Shown: positions 1 through 7,781 of the stretch, in pieces | Position numbering within the stretch: position 1 is the first letter of the stretch | Layout: each line of letters starts with the position of its first letter | Assembly (NCBI RefSeq): GCF_021389975.1 | Contig: NZ_CP089981.1 | Coordinates: 4,613,501-4,677,500, forward strand | Source: Fulvivirga ulvae | GTDB taxonomy: Bacteria; Bacteroidota; Bacteroidia; Cytophagales; Cyclobacteriaceae | Length of the DNA stretch: 64,000 bases | Direction: 5' to 3' | The notes under the pieces: model-generated | What the model was told of the DNA's origin: nothing | The model's input: only the letters and a program-made list of their open reading frames with translations | The model's database searches: none | Position numbers and translations under genes: made by a program

Positions 1-514
1 GGTAAAGGGCGGTTGCAATAGTAGCTCCTGATCTGGAAATTCCGGGGAGGATAGCAATAGTTTGGGCAATTCCTATAATAAGTGCTTTTACAAACGTCAC
101 TTTATTATCCTTGTCTTTGGTATAGTAGGTAATAGTCAATAGAGTACCTGTTATCAGCAGCATACACGCTACAAAAACAATGTTTCCGCCAAACAAGGCT
201 TCAATTTTGTCTTCAAACAATACACCTACTATTCCTACGGGGATCATGCTCAGTACAATTTTGGCGGCAAACTGTGTTGATTCATTCCATTGGAATTTGA
301 AAAGATCCCTGATGATCTCCCAAATGGTTTGTCTGAACACTACAATGGTACTCAGTGCAGTGGCTGCATGTACAATAATGGAGAACAGAAGATTATCACT
401 ACTTTGAACACCAAGGAAGTAGGAGCCAATTTCGATATGCCCGCTACTGCTAACAGGTAGAAACTCTGTTAATCCCTGGATGATACCAAGGATTATTGCC
501 TCAAAAAGACTCAT
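1..514 (-). CDS. uppP: Undecaprenyl-diphosphatase UppP/BacA, C-terminus cut by window edge
   Basis: Integral inner-membrane enzyme that dephosphorylates undecaprenyl diphosphate to recycle the lipid carrier for peptidoglycan and other surface polymers. The minus-strand reading begins at 514 with MSLFEAIILGIIQGLTEFLP followed by SSSGH, the first family signature, and near the window edge shows the second signature PGISRSGATI. About 171 residues are present out of the usual 265 or so; the rest lies to the left of the window. The ATG directly abuts the stop codon of the upstream DUF3098 gene (515-517), so the two are translated from one message. The order ftsX-DUF3098-uppP is a common Bacteroidota arrangement and supports the call. 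Confidence 0.95.
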   Translation of the reverse strand, partial: MSLFEAIILGIIQGLTEFLPVSSSGHIEIGSYFLGVQSSDNLLFSIIVHAATALSTIVVFRQTIWEIIRDLFKFQWNESTQFAAKIVLSMIPVGIVGVLFEDKIEALFGGNIVFVACMLLITGTLLTITYYTKDKDNKVTFVKALIIGIAQTIAILPGISRSGATIATALY

Positions 515-727
515 TTATTTTTCTTTAGGATGGTGGAGAAGGGCAAATATCTCAATAATAAATCCAATGAAAACAATGAGGGGCCCCAAGGTAAGGCCAA
601 GAAAGCCAAACCCGAAAGGATTGGAGTCAAGGCTCATAATAACAAAACCAAGTACCAATACTGCCAGACCGGCAAGCATCAACATGTAATTCTTTCTCCC
701 AAAGGGCATATTGTTATTTTTGTTCAT
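515..727 (-). CDS. DUF3098 small membrane protein
   Basis: A 70-residue protein with two hydrophobic segments, about residues 14-33 (LMLAGLAVLVLGFVIMSL) and 42-64 (GLTLGPLIVFIGFIIEIFAL), and charged ends. The N-terminal FGRKNYMLMLAG followed by the FGF-LGLTLGP core matches the DUF3098 family, found next to ftsX in Bacteroidota. It starts 4 bases after ftsX ends and stops against the uppP start codon, so it sits in the ftsX operon. Its biochemical role is unknown; the context suggests a cell division or envelope function. Confidence 0.85.
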   Translation of the reverse strand: MNKNNNMPFGRKNYMLMLAGLAVLVLGFVIMSLDSNPFGFGFLGLTLGPLIVFIGFIIEIFALLHHPKEK

Positions 728-731
728 AGGT

Positions 732-1625
732 CTAATATAATTCGTCTAACGACAATTTCAGATATTTATTAATGGCCCTGAATGTGCTGCTAAAGCCTAT
801 TAGCACTCCCACAACCAATAACGCCGCAAATAAAACCAATATTTTGTCAGTCTCCTGAAGTGTTTCCAGATCCTGGATTTTTCTATTGGCAAAATTCATT
901 AATGCGTATAATCCTGCTGATGCCAGTACACCTGCCAGGGCTCCATGCATAGATGCTCTGTATAAGAATGGCTTCTGAATAAATGATGCTTTTGCGCCAA
1001 CGAGCTGCATACTTCTGATCAGGAATCTTTGAGAGAAGAGGGCCAGTTTAATCGTGTTATTGATAAGTATAACTACAGCTATTAAAAGTATAGCTGCAAA
1101 ACCAAGCAGGAAAACGCTTATCTTAGTCATATTATCATTGATAGAATCCACCAGGCTTTCTACATAAACAACTTCAAAAACACCGTTAATTTTTTCAATC
1201 TCTTCCTTGATGGTCTTTAACTTTTCGCTATCGTGAAACTCAGGAGCAATTCGCAGAATATATGCATCCCTAAGCGGGTTTTCACCTAAAAAATTGGTAA
1301 AGTCTTCACCGGTCTCTTCAATAAATTCTTTGGCCGCCTCTTCTTTGGAAACATAGCTGATCTGAACTTCATCATTTTTTTCTGCAGCGTAATCTTTTGA
1401 AGACAGTGTTTTTTGGATCTGTATCCTTTGGTTGTCCGTTATGCCTTTGTCAAGGTACACCTGGATTTCAATATTTTCCCGAATTAGCTGGGTGAGTTTG
1501 GTGGTATGCAAAAGGAGTAAACCAAAGAGTCCTATTACAAAAAGTGCCAGCGTAATGCTGAAAATTACACTTACATAAGGATAGCTTCCGAGTTTCTTCT
1601 TTTTTCTTACAGATTCTTTTTCCAC
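732..1625 (-). CDS. ftsX: Cell division protein FtsX
   Basis: FtsX is the permease-like partner of FtsE that activates peptidoglycan hydrolases during division. The 297-residue protein has a basic N-terminus (KESVRKKKKLGSYPY), a first membrane segment at about residues 18-38, a large periplasmic domain at about 40-165, and three further membrane segments at about 170-190, 220-245 and 262-282. That is the FtsX topology and its usual length. VGAKASFIQKPFLYRAS in the C-terminal part is typical of the family. A TAnnTTTG promoter element lies just upstream. ftsE is not adjacent, which is usual in Bacteroidota. Confidence 0.95.
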   Translation of the reverse strand: MEKESVRKKKKLGSYPYVSVIFSITLALFVIGLFGLLLLHTTKLTQLIRENIEIQVYLDKGITDNQRIQIQKTLSSKDYAAEKNDEVQISYVSKEEAAKEFIEETGEDFTNFLGENPLRDAYILRIAPEFHDSEKLKTIKEEIEKINGVFEVVYVESLVDSINDNMTKISVFLLGFAAILLIAVVILINNTIKLALFSQRFLIRSMQLVGAKASFIQKPFLYRASMHGALAGVLASAGLYALMNFANRKIQDLETLQETDKILVLFAALLVVGVLIGFSSTFRAINKYLKLSLDELY

Positions 1626-1930
1626 GAGGTTTTGAGTTCAGCCAAATTTAGCAATTGTTAGCTAAGTTTTAAACCTTAAGGATGAAAATAAAGTCGAAAG
1701 TGCCGGGCTTCCGGCTTATCGCGGCAGAGAAGGCGCAGGGGAACGGTGAGCGACTTTGTGGGCTGCTGACTAAGGGGTGAAGCTGAATTTCCGGGGAGGC
1801 ATTAATATTTTAAATTCTTTGTTCGATGTAGACTTGTTAATAACAAGCAGCAAAGCAGGGACAAATCAGTATACGGCGATAGGACAGGGCTACTGATTTC
1901 AGGAAACCTAAACGCAAAGCCGTAAAAATG
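1626..1930. other. Intergenic region without a recognised gene
   Basis: No coding sequence is supported here. Apart from the ftsX promoter it holds a GC-richer patch (about 1700-1790) with the inverted repeat GCCGG-GCTT-CCGGC (1702-1715), and a perfect 15-base palindrome CTTGTTA-A-TAACAAG (1833-1847). A small RNA or regulator site is possible but nothing identifies it. Confidence 0.4.
1643..1650 (-). promoter_or_regulatory. Putative -7 promoter element for the ftsX operon
   Basis: Read on the minus strand this is TAAATTTG, a full match to the Bacteroidota -7 consensus TAnnTTTG. The predicted start of transcription is near 1637, about 12 bases before the ftsX ATG (1625). A weak TTTA lies 19 bases upstream in the -33 position. 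Prediction only. Confidence 0.5.
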
Positions 1931-1971
1931 AAAAGCCCCTGGTTTGAAAGGCGGTACCAAAACAGGGGCTT
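1931..1971 (-). terminator. Rho-independent terminator of the sigma/anti-sigma operon
   Basis: AAAGCCCCTG and CAGGGGCTTT form a perfect 10-base-pair stem around a loop of about 20 bases, just downstream of the anti-sigma-like gene. The arms carry A and T tails on each side, so it could also act in the other direction. Confidence 0.7.
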
Positions 1972-1996
1972 TAACACAAAAGTTATCAACTAACCT

Positions 1997-2887
1997 TTAA
2001 CCTTCTTCTCTTGCCTTCTCCAGCTTTTCAATAAGCGTAGATTCTTTGACAGGCTCCAGAGGCACTATTTTAAATTGATTAGTTCTTAAGGGATAAAACT
2101 TATCCTTATAGTAAAGGAATAATGTTTTACCGGCTTTACTATTAATCTCCAATATCTCATAAAGACCTTTGTCAAAAGAACCATACAGGTAAAGTTTGCC
2201 ACTTTTGAACTGGTAATGGAACGAAAAGTTTTTGTGAGTATTGTCTATCTCTACATCTAAAGTTGAATGATCTTCATCCGGTTTTGTGATGAGGTTCCCA
2301 CCCGGCGCTTCAAGGCTGTCGTTTAGGTCATCCTGAGTGTCAAATGTTGGAACAGGGTCCGGTTTGTTGATTTCAGGTTTAGCAATAGTAGGACTTTTCT
2401 TGTCAGTCTCCGCTTCACCTTCAATTACTTTTTCGGTGGCGTGCTGTGTTGGCTTTTTATGCTCCTCTTTATTTTTTGCGACAAGAGGTTCTTCCTCTTC
2501 TATTGCTGGTTTGATCTCTTCGGGCTGGTTATCCTCAGCAGGAGTGGTGGTCACATCTGTTTTAGGTGTGGTCTCAACAGGGGCTTCTTCCGCAGGCCAG
2601 AAATAGTATATACCCAGAACTGCCATTCCAACAACAGCAGCGGTAGATAAGATTTTGCCCATAGTGAAGGTGCCACTGGTTCCGCCTCCAACAGGAACCT
2701 TATCCAGCATTGCCTTAAGTTCGGCAGCACGTTCTGTTTTAATAGCGTCCACAATGTCTTTTTGGAACTCAAACTCTTTAGTAAGTTCGGGTTCTTGCTG
2801 AAGACGCTTTTCAAATGCCTGCATTTCTGCTTCAGTCAATTCGTTGCCGAAGTAAGCATCAATTAATTCTAAATTGCTCATACTCAT
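1997..2887 (-). CDS. Membrane protein, probable anti-sigma factor
   Basis: A 296-residue protein coded right after an ECF sigma factor: the ATG (2887) abuts the sigma stop codon. The N-terminus (LELIDAYFGNELTEAEMQAF) resembles the cytoplasmic helical domain of Bacteroidota anti-sigma proteins, which wraps the sigma factor. One membrane segment lies at about residues 79-97. A low-complexity P/E/T/K-rich linker covers about 100-200, and a small beta-rich domain about 215-280. No zinc-binding HxxxCxxC motif is seen, so it is not a classical zinc anti-sigma. The role is inferred from position and topology; the signal sensed by the periplasmic part is unknown. Confidence 0.65.
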   Translation of the reverse strand: MSMSNLELIDAYFGNELTEAEMQAFEKRLQQEPELTKEFEFQKDIVDAIKTERAAELKAMLDKVPVGGGTSGTFTMGKILSTAAVVGMAVLGIYYFWPAEEAPVETTPKTDVTTTPAEDNQPEEIKPAIEEEEPLVAKNKEEHKKPTQHATEKVIEGEAETDKKSPTIAKPEINKPDPVPTFDTQDDLNDSLEAPGGNLITKPDEDHSTLDVEIDNTHKNFSFHYQFKSGKLYLYGSFDKGLYEILEINSKAGKTLFLYYKDKFYPLRTNQFKIVPLEPVKESTLIEKLEKAREEG

Positions 2888-3427
2888 TTAGTCAAGAAAG
2901 TCGCTCTCTGAGTACAGAGATTTGACTAAGTCATCAAGTTTCTTTTTACACTTATATTTCTTTGTTTTGGCGGTATTAGTGTTTGCAAAGCCTAGCTTAT
3001 CTGCTATATCCTGCATCGATAACCCGTCAAAATAATAGTACATCAACACTTTTTTACATGTATCACCTAAATCACTGATACATTTATGTATAATCTTTGC
3101 GCGCTCCTTTGAATCAATGTCAGTGTATTCAACACCGTCTTTTTCTTCATTGGTCAGGCGCTTTTTCCTGTCCAGTTCTTTTCTCCACAGGTTCTGACAG
3201 ATACTGTAGAGATAAGTACTGATCTTGGAGGTTAGGACCAGGTTGCCACTGGTGGCCTTTTGCCAAAACACAACTAAAGCGTCCTGATAAATATCTTTTG
3301 CCTCCTGCTCTGTTCCGCTATTGGAGATCACCAACTTGGTCATCATCCGATAGTATTTTTTATATAGATATTCTAAACTCTTTTCGTCGCCCCGGCATAT
3401 TTTTTCAAAAATTTCCTTGTCCTTCAT
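2888..3427 (-). CDS. ECF-type RNA polymerase sigma factor
   Basis: A 179-residue sigma-70 family protein of the extracytoplasmic-function type. Region 2 lies at about residues 15-80 (YLYKKYYRMMTKLVISNSG, then AKDIYQDALVVFWQ), and the region 4 helix-turn-helix at about 118-165 (LMYYYFDGLSMQDIADKLGF). It directs RNA polymerase to a set of promoters and is probably held by the adjacent membrane protein. The order sigma then anti-sigma, with no gap, points to a two-gene operon. An inverted repeat upstream (3484-3500) may be a control site. It is similar to sigma factors paired with long-tailed membrane proteins in Bacteroidota; its regulon cannot be read from the window. Confidence 0.9.
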   Translation of the reverse strand: MKDKEIFEKICRGDEKSLEYLYKKYYRMMTKLVISNSGTEQEAKDIYQDALVVFWQKATSGNLVLTSKISTYLYSICQNLWRKELDRKKRLTNEEKDGVEYTDIDSKERAKIIHKCISDLGDTCKKVLMYYYFDGLSMQDIADKLGFANTNTAKTKKYKCKKKLDDLVKSLYSESDFLD

Positions 3428-3483
3428 TTGAGCTCTGCTGTTTTATACAAGTAATATATTGTAGGTAACCCTCACCGCCAGAT

Positions 3484-3500
3484 GGATATAAAAAATATCC
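3484..3500. promoter_or_regulatory. Perfect inverted repeat upstream of the ECF sigma gene
   Basis: GGATAT-AAAAA-ATATCC, 6-base arms with a 5-base spacer, about 57-73 bases upstream of the sigma factor ATG. Could be an operator. No TAnnTTTG element is visible in this gap, so the promoter may be of another class. Confidence 0.35.
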
Positions 3501-3543
3501 GTTGAAACGACGAATGGCTGGATAATTTACGAAAAAAAGTGCT

Positions 3544-3975
3544 TTACTCAGTTCTAATCCATGTTTGGGTGCGGTACAAAAAACCCCAATATCCACGAAC
3601 TTTTAATTTATTATTGTCCAGCCATAATTTGCATTTATATATTCTTCCTTCATCAGGTTTTAATACAGTGCCTTCAATATATTCTTCTCCATCCTTTTTT
3701 AGATCTTTGATGATCTCCATACCAATTATTTTTTCCTTGTATCTGGAGTCATCTTCCGGGCAATCTTCGCATATTGGATCAGGATCCTCTCCGGGAGCTC
3801 TGAAGAGCTTAACAATCTTACCGTAATACTTTCCCTCTTTTTCGTAAATTTTAACAACAGACTTGGCCTCACCGGTCTCATCGTCAATGGTTTTCCATTT
3901 TCCTGTTATGCTATTGGTGCCTTGTGCCATTGCATATGAGGGCAATAAGAGGCAGATCCATATATATAATTTCAT
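3544..3975 (-). CDS. Secreted DUF2147 protein
   Basis: A 143-residue protein with a signal peptide (MKLYIWICLLLPSYAMAQ, cleavage after AMAQ). The mature part matches DUF2147: GKWKTIDDETGEAKSVVKIY near the start, then GKIVKLF, two cysteines in CEDCPED, IIGMEIIKDLKK, and a C-terminal RGYWGFLYRTQTW. These small beta-barrel proteins are exported to the periplasm; their function is unknown. It stands alone between the sigma operon and the pyrophosphatase terminator. Confidence 0.85.
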   Translation of the reverse strand: MKLYIWICLLLPSYAMAQGTNSITGKWKTIDDETGEAKSVVKIYEKEGKYYGKIVKLFRAPGEDPDPICEDCPEDDSRYKEKIIGMEIIKDLKKDGEEYIEGTVLKPDEGRIYKCKLWLDNNKLKVRGYWGFLYRTQTWIRTE

Positions 3976-4042
3976 AAGTATATTTTAGTTCAAAATAGAT
4001 AGTTGTATAAATCAAATATATTCATTTGAATGAAAACAAAAA

Positions 4043-4066
4043 AAAGCTCCGTTTTTGCGGAGCTTT
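4043..4066 (-). terminator. Rho-independent terminator after the membrane pyrophosphatase
   Basis: AAAGCTCCG and CGGAGCTTT pair perfectly over 9 bases around a 6-base loop, 25 bases past the hppA stop codon. On the minus strand the stem is followed by a run of T residues. Confidence 0.85.
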
Positions 4067-4090
4067 CAAATATCATATAAAGAATAGGTT

Positions 4091-6415
4091 TTATTCCTTG
4101 GCCTCTTGGCCTTCGGTTTTAACTTCTTCTTTTATTACAGTCTCAGAGGTAGATTCTACTTCAGTTTCGCTTGTAGCACTTACAGTCGTGGTTGTAGCCT
4201 CTTCTTCCTGAATAGTTGTTAATATTTCAGTTTTTACTTCCTCGGTCTGAGCATGTTCTACGTTATTGTAAACCTCTCCAAGGATAGGAGCAATAACCAA
4301 ACCTACCAGGCATGTAAGCTTAATAAGAATGTTCATTGAAGGGCCAGAGGTGTCCTTAAACGGGTCACCAACGGTATCCCCTGTTACAGCTGCTTTATGC
4401 GCGTCAGATCCTTTGAAAGTCATTTCTCCATCTATTTCGACACCAGCTTCAAAAGACTTCTTGGCATTATCCCATGCTCCGCCGGCATTGTTCTGGAAGA
4501 TAGCCCAAAGCACACCGGAAACAGCCACACCTGCCATGTAACTTCCCAAAGCTTCAGGTCCCATAATAAAGCCTACAAGGATTGGAGTAATAATGGTGAT
4601 AGCACCGGGTAACATCATTTCTTTAAGGGCAGCTTTTGTAGAAATGTCAACACATTTACCATATTCAGGCTTACCGGTACCTTCCATGATGCCTGGTATT
4701 TCCTTGAACTGTCTTCTCACTTCTTTCACCATTTCCATAGCAGCTTTACCTACTGAATTCATGGCAAGAGCGGAGAATACCACGGGTATCATACCACCAA
4801 TAAACAGGGCAGCGAGCACATCAGCTTTAAAAATGTTGATACCGTTGATACCTGTAAATGTTACATAGGCTGCAAATAGAGCCAGTGCGGTTAAAGCTGC
4901 AGAGGCGATGGCAAAGCCTTTACCTATGGCAGCGGTAGTGTTGCCTACCGAATCAAGGATATCCGTCTTTTCTCTTACATCTTTAGGAAGCTCGCTCATT
5001 TCGGCTATACCACCGGCGTTGTCAGCAATAGGGCCGAAGGCATCGATAGCCAATTGCATGGCAGTGGTTGCCATCATAGCTGAAGCGGCAATAGCCACAC
5101 CGTAGAAACCGGCGAACTCGTATGCGCCCCAGATAGCACCGGCAAATAAAAGTATGGGTGCGAAGGTAGAGATCATACCTGTAGCTAAACCGGCAATAAT
5201 ATTAGTGGCGGCACCAGTGGCAGATTTTTGAACAATATCAAGGACGGGCTTTTTGCCAAGGCCGGTGTAGTACTCAGTAAAGTAAGAGATCAGGCCACCT
5301 ACGGCAAGACCCACCAGTACGGCATAAAATACATCCATTGAGGTAACATTGATCAGGCCCTGACCGAAGAAATTCATTTGCATTACTGAAGGAAGCATCC
5401 AGTCTATAATAAAGAAAGCTGCAATACCAGTAAGGATGATCGAGCTCCAGTTTCCTCGGTTAAGGGCACCTTGTACCTGTGGTTCTTTGGCGTTATTATC
5501 ACTTATTTTAATAAAGAATGTTCCGATGATAGAAAATACAATACCGAGACCGGCAATTACCAAAGGAAGAAGAATTGGTCCTATACCTCCGAATTCGTCA
5601 GTGATCGAACCGCCCATATCACGGATCACATAGTTACCCAGTACCATTGAAGCTAATACCGTGGCTACGTAAGACCCAAAAAGGTCAGCACCCATACCAG
5701 CAACGTCACCTACGTTATCCCCTACGTTATCAGCGATTGTAGCAGGGTTTCTTGGGTCATCTTCAGGGATCCCTGCTTCTACTTTACCCACAAGGTCAGC
5801 TCCTACATCTGCTGCCTTGGTGTAAATACCTCCACCAACACGTGCAAAAAGCGCTATTGACTCAGCACCCAGGGAAAAACCGGCGAGTGCTTCCAGTACG
5901 ATGGTCATGTCATGCACACCATTGGCAGTCCACTCTCCGCCCATAAACCACATAAAAAGAATTGTAAACAGCACACTAAGGCCAAATACCGCAAGTCCGG
6001 CTACACCAAGTCCCATTACGGTTCCTCCGGTGAAAGATACTTTAAGAGCCTGCGGAAGGCTGGTTCTGGCAGCCTGAGTAGTTCTTACGTTGGCAGCAGT
6101 GGCTATACGCATTCCGATGTTTCCTGCGAGGGCAGAAAAGAATGCTCCTATTACAAATGCGATGATAATAAACCAGTGCGTTGTGGCAACGAAAGCAGAA
6201 ATGACACCCAGCAATATGCCGGCAACTATTACGAAAATAGTTAGAACTTTGTATTCTGCATTTAAGAATGCCAATGCTCCTTCTTTAATGTGGTTGGCAA
6301 GAACTTGCATTTTTTCATCTCCGGCATCCTGTTTCTTAACCCAGGCGGATTTTACTGCCATAACAATGAGCCCTAAAAGCCCTAGCAGGGGAACTACGTA
6401 AATGACGTTATTCAT
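4091..6415 (-). CDS. hppA: K+-dependent ion-translocating membrane pyrophosphatase
   Basis: Inner-membrane pump that hydrolyses pyrophosphate and moves H+ and/or Na+ across the membrane. Seen: the substrate loop KAADVGADLVGKVEAGIPED followed by DNVGDNVGD, about 16 hydrophobic segments, and the second Asp-rich loop DTVGDPFKDTSGPS near the end. GNTTAAIGKG carries Ala and Gly at the two positions that are Lys and Thr in K+-independent enzymes, so this is the K+-dependent type. Whether it pumps H+, Na+ or both cannot be decided by eye. The last 50 or so residues form a Glu/Thr-rich tail that is not part of the catalytic family. It is flanked by terminators and is likely monocistronic, from a TATCTTTG promoter at 6494-6501. 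Confidence 0.96.
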   Translation of the reverse strand: MNNVIYVVPLLGLLGLIVMAVKSAWVKKQDAGDEKMQVLANHIKEGALAFLNAEYKVLTIFVIVAGILLGVISAFVATTHWFIIIAFVIGAFFSALAGNIGMRIATAANVRTTQAARTSLPQALKVSFTGGTVMGLGVAGLAVFGLSVLFTILFMWFMGGEWTANGVHDMTIVLEALAGFSLGAESIALFARVGGGIYTKAADVGADLVGKVEAGIPEDDPRNPATIADNVGDNVGDVAGMGADLFGSYVATVLASMVLGNYVIRDMGGSITDEFGGIGPILLPLVIAGLGIVFSIIGTFFIKISDNNAKEPQVQGALNRGNWSSIILTGIAAFFIIDWMLPSVMQMNFFGQGLINVTSMDVFYAVLVGLAVGGLISYFTEYYTGLGKKPVLDIVQKSATGAATNIIAGLATGMISTFAPILLFAGAIWGAYEFAGFYGVAIAASAMMATTAMQLAIDAFGPIADNAGGIAEMSELPKDVREKTDILDSVGNTTAAIGKGFAIASAALTALALFAAYVTFTGINGINIFKADVLAALFIGGMIPVVFSALAMNSVGKAAMEMVKEVRRQFKEIPGIMEGTGKPEYGKCVDISTKAALKEMMLPGAITIITPILVGFIMGPEALGSYMAGVAVSGVLWAIFQNNAGGAWDNAKKSFEAGVEIDGEMTFKGSDAHKAAVTGDTVGDPFKDTSGPSMNILIKLTCLVGLVIAPILGEVYNNVEHAQTEEVKTEILTTIQEEEATTTTVSATSETEVESTSETVIKEEVKTEGQEAKE

Positions 6416-6458
6416 TTTTACTTAATATGGTTTAGTTATTATTATTGTCTTTAAAATT

Positions 6459-6483
6459 AAAAAGGGCGAAAAGCCCCCTTTGT
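6459..6483 (-). terminator. Hairpin with T-run between the 188-residue-protein gene and hppA
   Basis: AAAGGG (6461-6466) pairs with CCCTTT (6476-6481); read on the minus strand the stem is followed by TTTTTAATTTT. It can end transcription from the upstream gene (6555-7109). It also falls just inside the predicted hppA transcript, so it may act as a leader structure. Confidence 0.55.
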
Positions 6484-6493
6484 AAAACCTGCG

Positions 6494-6501
6494 CAAAGAT
6501 A
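6494..6501 (-). promoter_or_regulatory. Putative -7 promoter element of hppA
   Basis: Minus-strand TATCTTTG, a full match to TAnnTTTG, with an A/T-rich -33 region. Predicted transcription start is near 6488, leaving a leader of roughly 70 bases that begins with the hairpin at 6459-6483. Confidence 0.5.
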
Positions 6502-6554
6502 GAAGAACATATATTATTTTAAAATAAAATAATTAAAACCTGATATAGGTAAGA

Positions 6555-7109
6555 TTATAGAAACATTTTTTGCAGAGCTGTCCATAGCAGCTTTTTCTGC
6601 GTGGGGTCACTTGCAATGGCTGTTAATGAAGAACAGCTAAGCACCTGTTTCCCGTTTTCTATGTCGATGGCCTGGTAGGGAGGGAGGTTGTCCTTAAATA
6701 ACTTGCTGTCGCTAACGCCAAACACAAGATATTTTGAGGCATTAAAGTCCAGAAGTGTTTCTTTGTTCAATCCGTTATTGTTTGGAAAGTTAACAATGGC
6801 AATATCAGAGATATCCAGTTTAATGGCCCCTATAATCTTGCTCAAAAAGGACTCGTCCGCAGCATTGATAAACTCCTCTTCAGGTTGGTCTACAATAACC
6901 AGTATCCGCTTTTTATTATCTCCTTTGAATACCAGTTCTTTAACCTGTTTCTGTTCTGGTTCGGGCTGCTGATATACTTCCGCAGCCTCTTCGACAACAG
7001 CTACAGTTTTTTCCTCTTTAAGTTCAACTTTTGAGGCGGGCAGGTTTTCTCCAGGGATTACATATACAGGTTCTGTAATAAAATGTTTTAGAAAACTGTT
7101 TTCAGCCAT
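6555..7109 (-). CDS. Unknown protein, possible DNA polymerase III psi-like subunit
   Basis: About 184 residues from ATG 7109 (MAENSFLKHF); an ATG four codons upstream (7121) is also possible. The start overlaps the end of the thioesterase gene by 8 bases (20 with the upstream ATG), so the two are translationally linked. The middle (about 30-65) is charged and low complexity. The C-terminal 120 residues look like an alpha/beta domain starting KKRILVIVDQP. Its end, SSLTAIASDPTQKKLLWTAL, resembles the end of E. coli HolD (SPALTDLRANPTARAALWQQ), recalled from memory. A clamp-loader psi-like role is therefore a weak inference. Otherwise the function is unknown. Confidence 0.5.
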   Translation of the reverse strand: MAENSFLKHFITEPVYVIPGENLPASKVELKEEKTVAVVEEAAEVYQQPEPEQKQVKELVFKGDNKKRILVIVDQPEEEFINAADESFLSKIIGAIKLDISDIAIVNFPNNNGLNKETLLDFNASKYLVFGVSDSKLFKDNLPPYQAIDIENGKQVLSCSSLTAIASDPTQKKLLWTALQKMFL

Positions 7110-7635
7110 TGTTCTCTTCAAATTTGAATATTGATTTTAATTCAACAGCTTCTTCCGGCTTCATTCTTCCGGCAAGTACCAGCCGCAGCTGTCTCCTCCT
7201 GAGCGCTCCTGCATACAATTCTTTCTCTTCATCAGTTTCTGGTATGGCTTCAGGTACATCTATTGGTTTACCAGACTGATCGACCGCTACAAAAGTGAAA
7301 AAGGCACTGTTGCTGGCAAATTTCTTATTTCCTGGAATATCTTCAGCTTCTACAAGAATATGGACTTCCATAGAGGAATTGAATGATCGGGTAACCTTGG
7401 CTTTTAGTGTAACTACATTACCAAGCTGGATGGGTTTGCCGAAGGATACATTGTCAACCGAAGCAGTTACCACTATCCGGTTGGAGTGTTTCTGGGCTGC
7501 AATGGCTGAAACAATGTCCATCCAGTGCATGAGTTTTCCGCCCATCAGGTTGTTTAAGGTATTGGTGTCGTTAGGCAGCACAAATTCGGTCATGGTTACA
7601 AACGACTCTCTCACAAATTTTTGTTTCTTGGACAT
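7102..7635 (-). CDS. Acyl-CoA thioesterase, hotdog fold
   Basis: A 177-residue protein of the YciA/BFIT-like acyl-CoA hydrolase family. NTLNNLMGGKLMHWMDIVSA carries the conserved N-x-x-x-GG-x-x-x-x-W-x-D signature, whose Asp is the catalytic residue in this family. VTASVDNVSFGKPIQLGNVV forms the second strand pair. It hydrolyses acyl-CoA thioesters to free acids and CoA in the cytoplasm; chain-length preference cannot be read. It overlaps the downstream gene by a few bases and lies 146 bases downstream of pcm on the same strand. Confidence 0.85.
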   Translation of the reverse strand: MSKKQKFVRESFVTMTEFVLPNDTNTLNNLMGGKLMHWMDIVSAIAAQKHSNRIVVTASVDNVSFGKPIQLGNVVTLKAKVTRSFNSSMEVHILVEAEDIPGNKKFASNSAFFTFVAVDQSGKPIDVPEAIPETDEEKELYAGALRRRQLRLVLAGRMKPEEAVELKSIFKFEENNG

Positions 7636-7781
7636 ATATAGATGTTTGAAGTTAATGTAATTTACGATTCACGGCTCACTGTCTGCAGTTCATTGTTTTT
7701 ATGTTTACAGTTCGGGTACTCACATTACTTATTTAACAATGGTAACCATGAATCGAAAACTGTGAAACTTGGGAGCTGTAA

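Noticed and set aside
1997..2887. Classical zinc-binding (ZAS) anti-sigma factor
   Set aside because: No HxxxCxxC motif in the N-terminal domain; only a general membrane anti-sigma role is supported.
5912..6244. Plus-strand open frames opposite hppA
   Set aside because: Shadows of the pyrophosphatase; compositions reflect the reverse complement of membrane helices.
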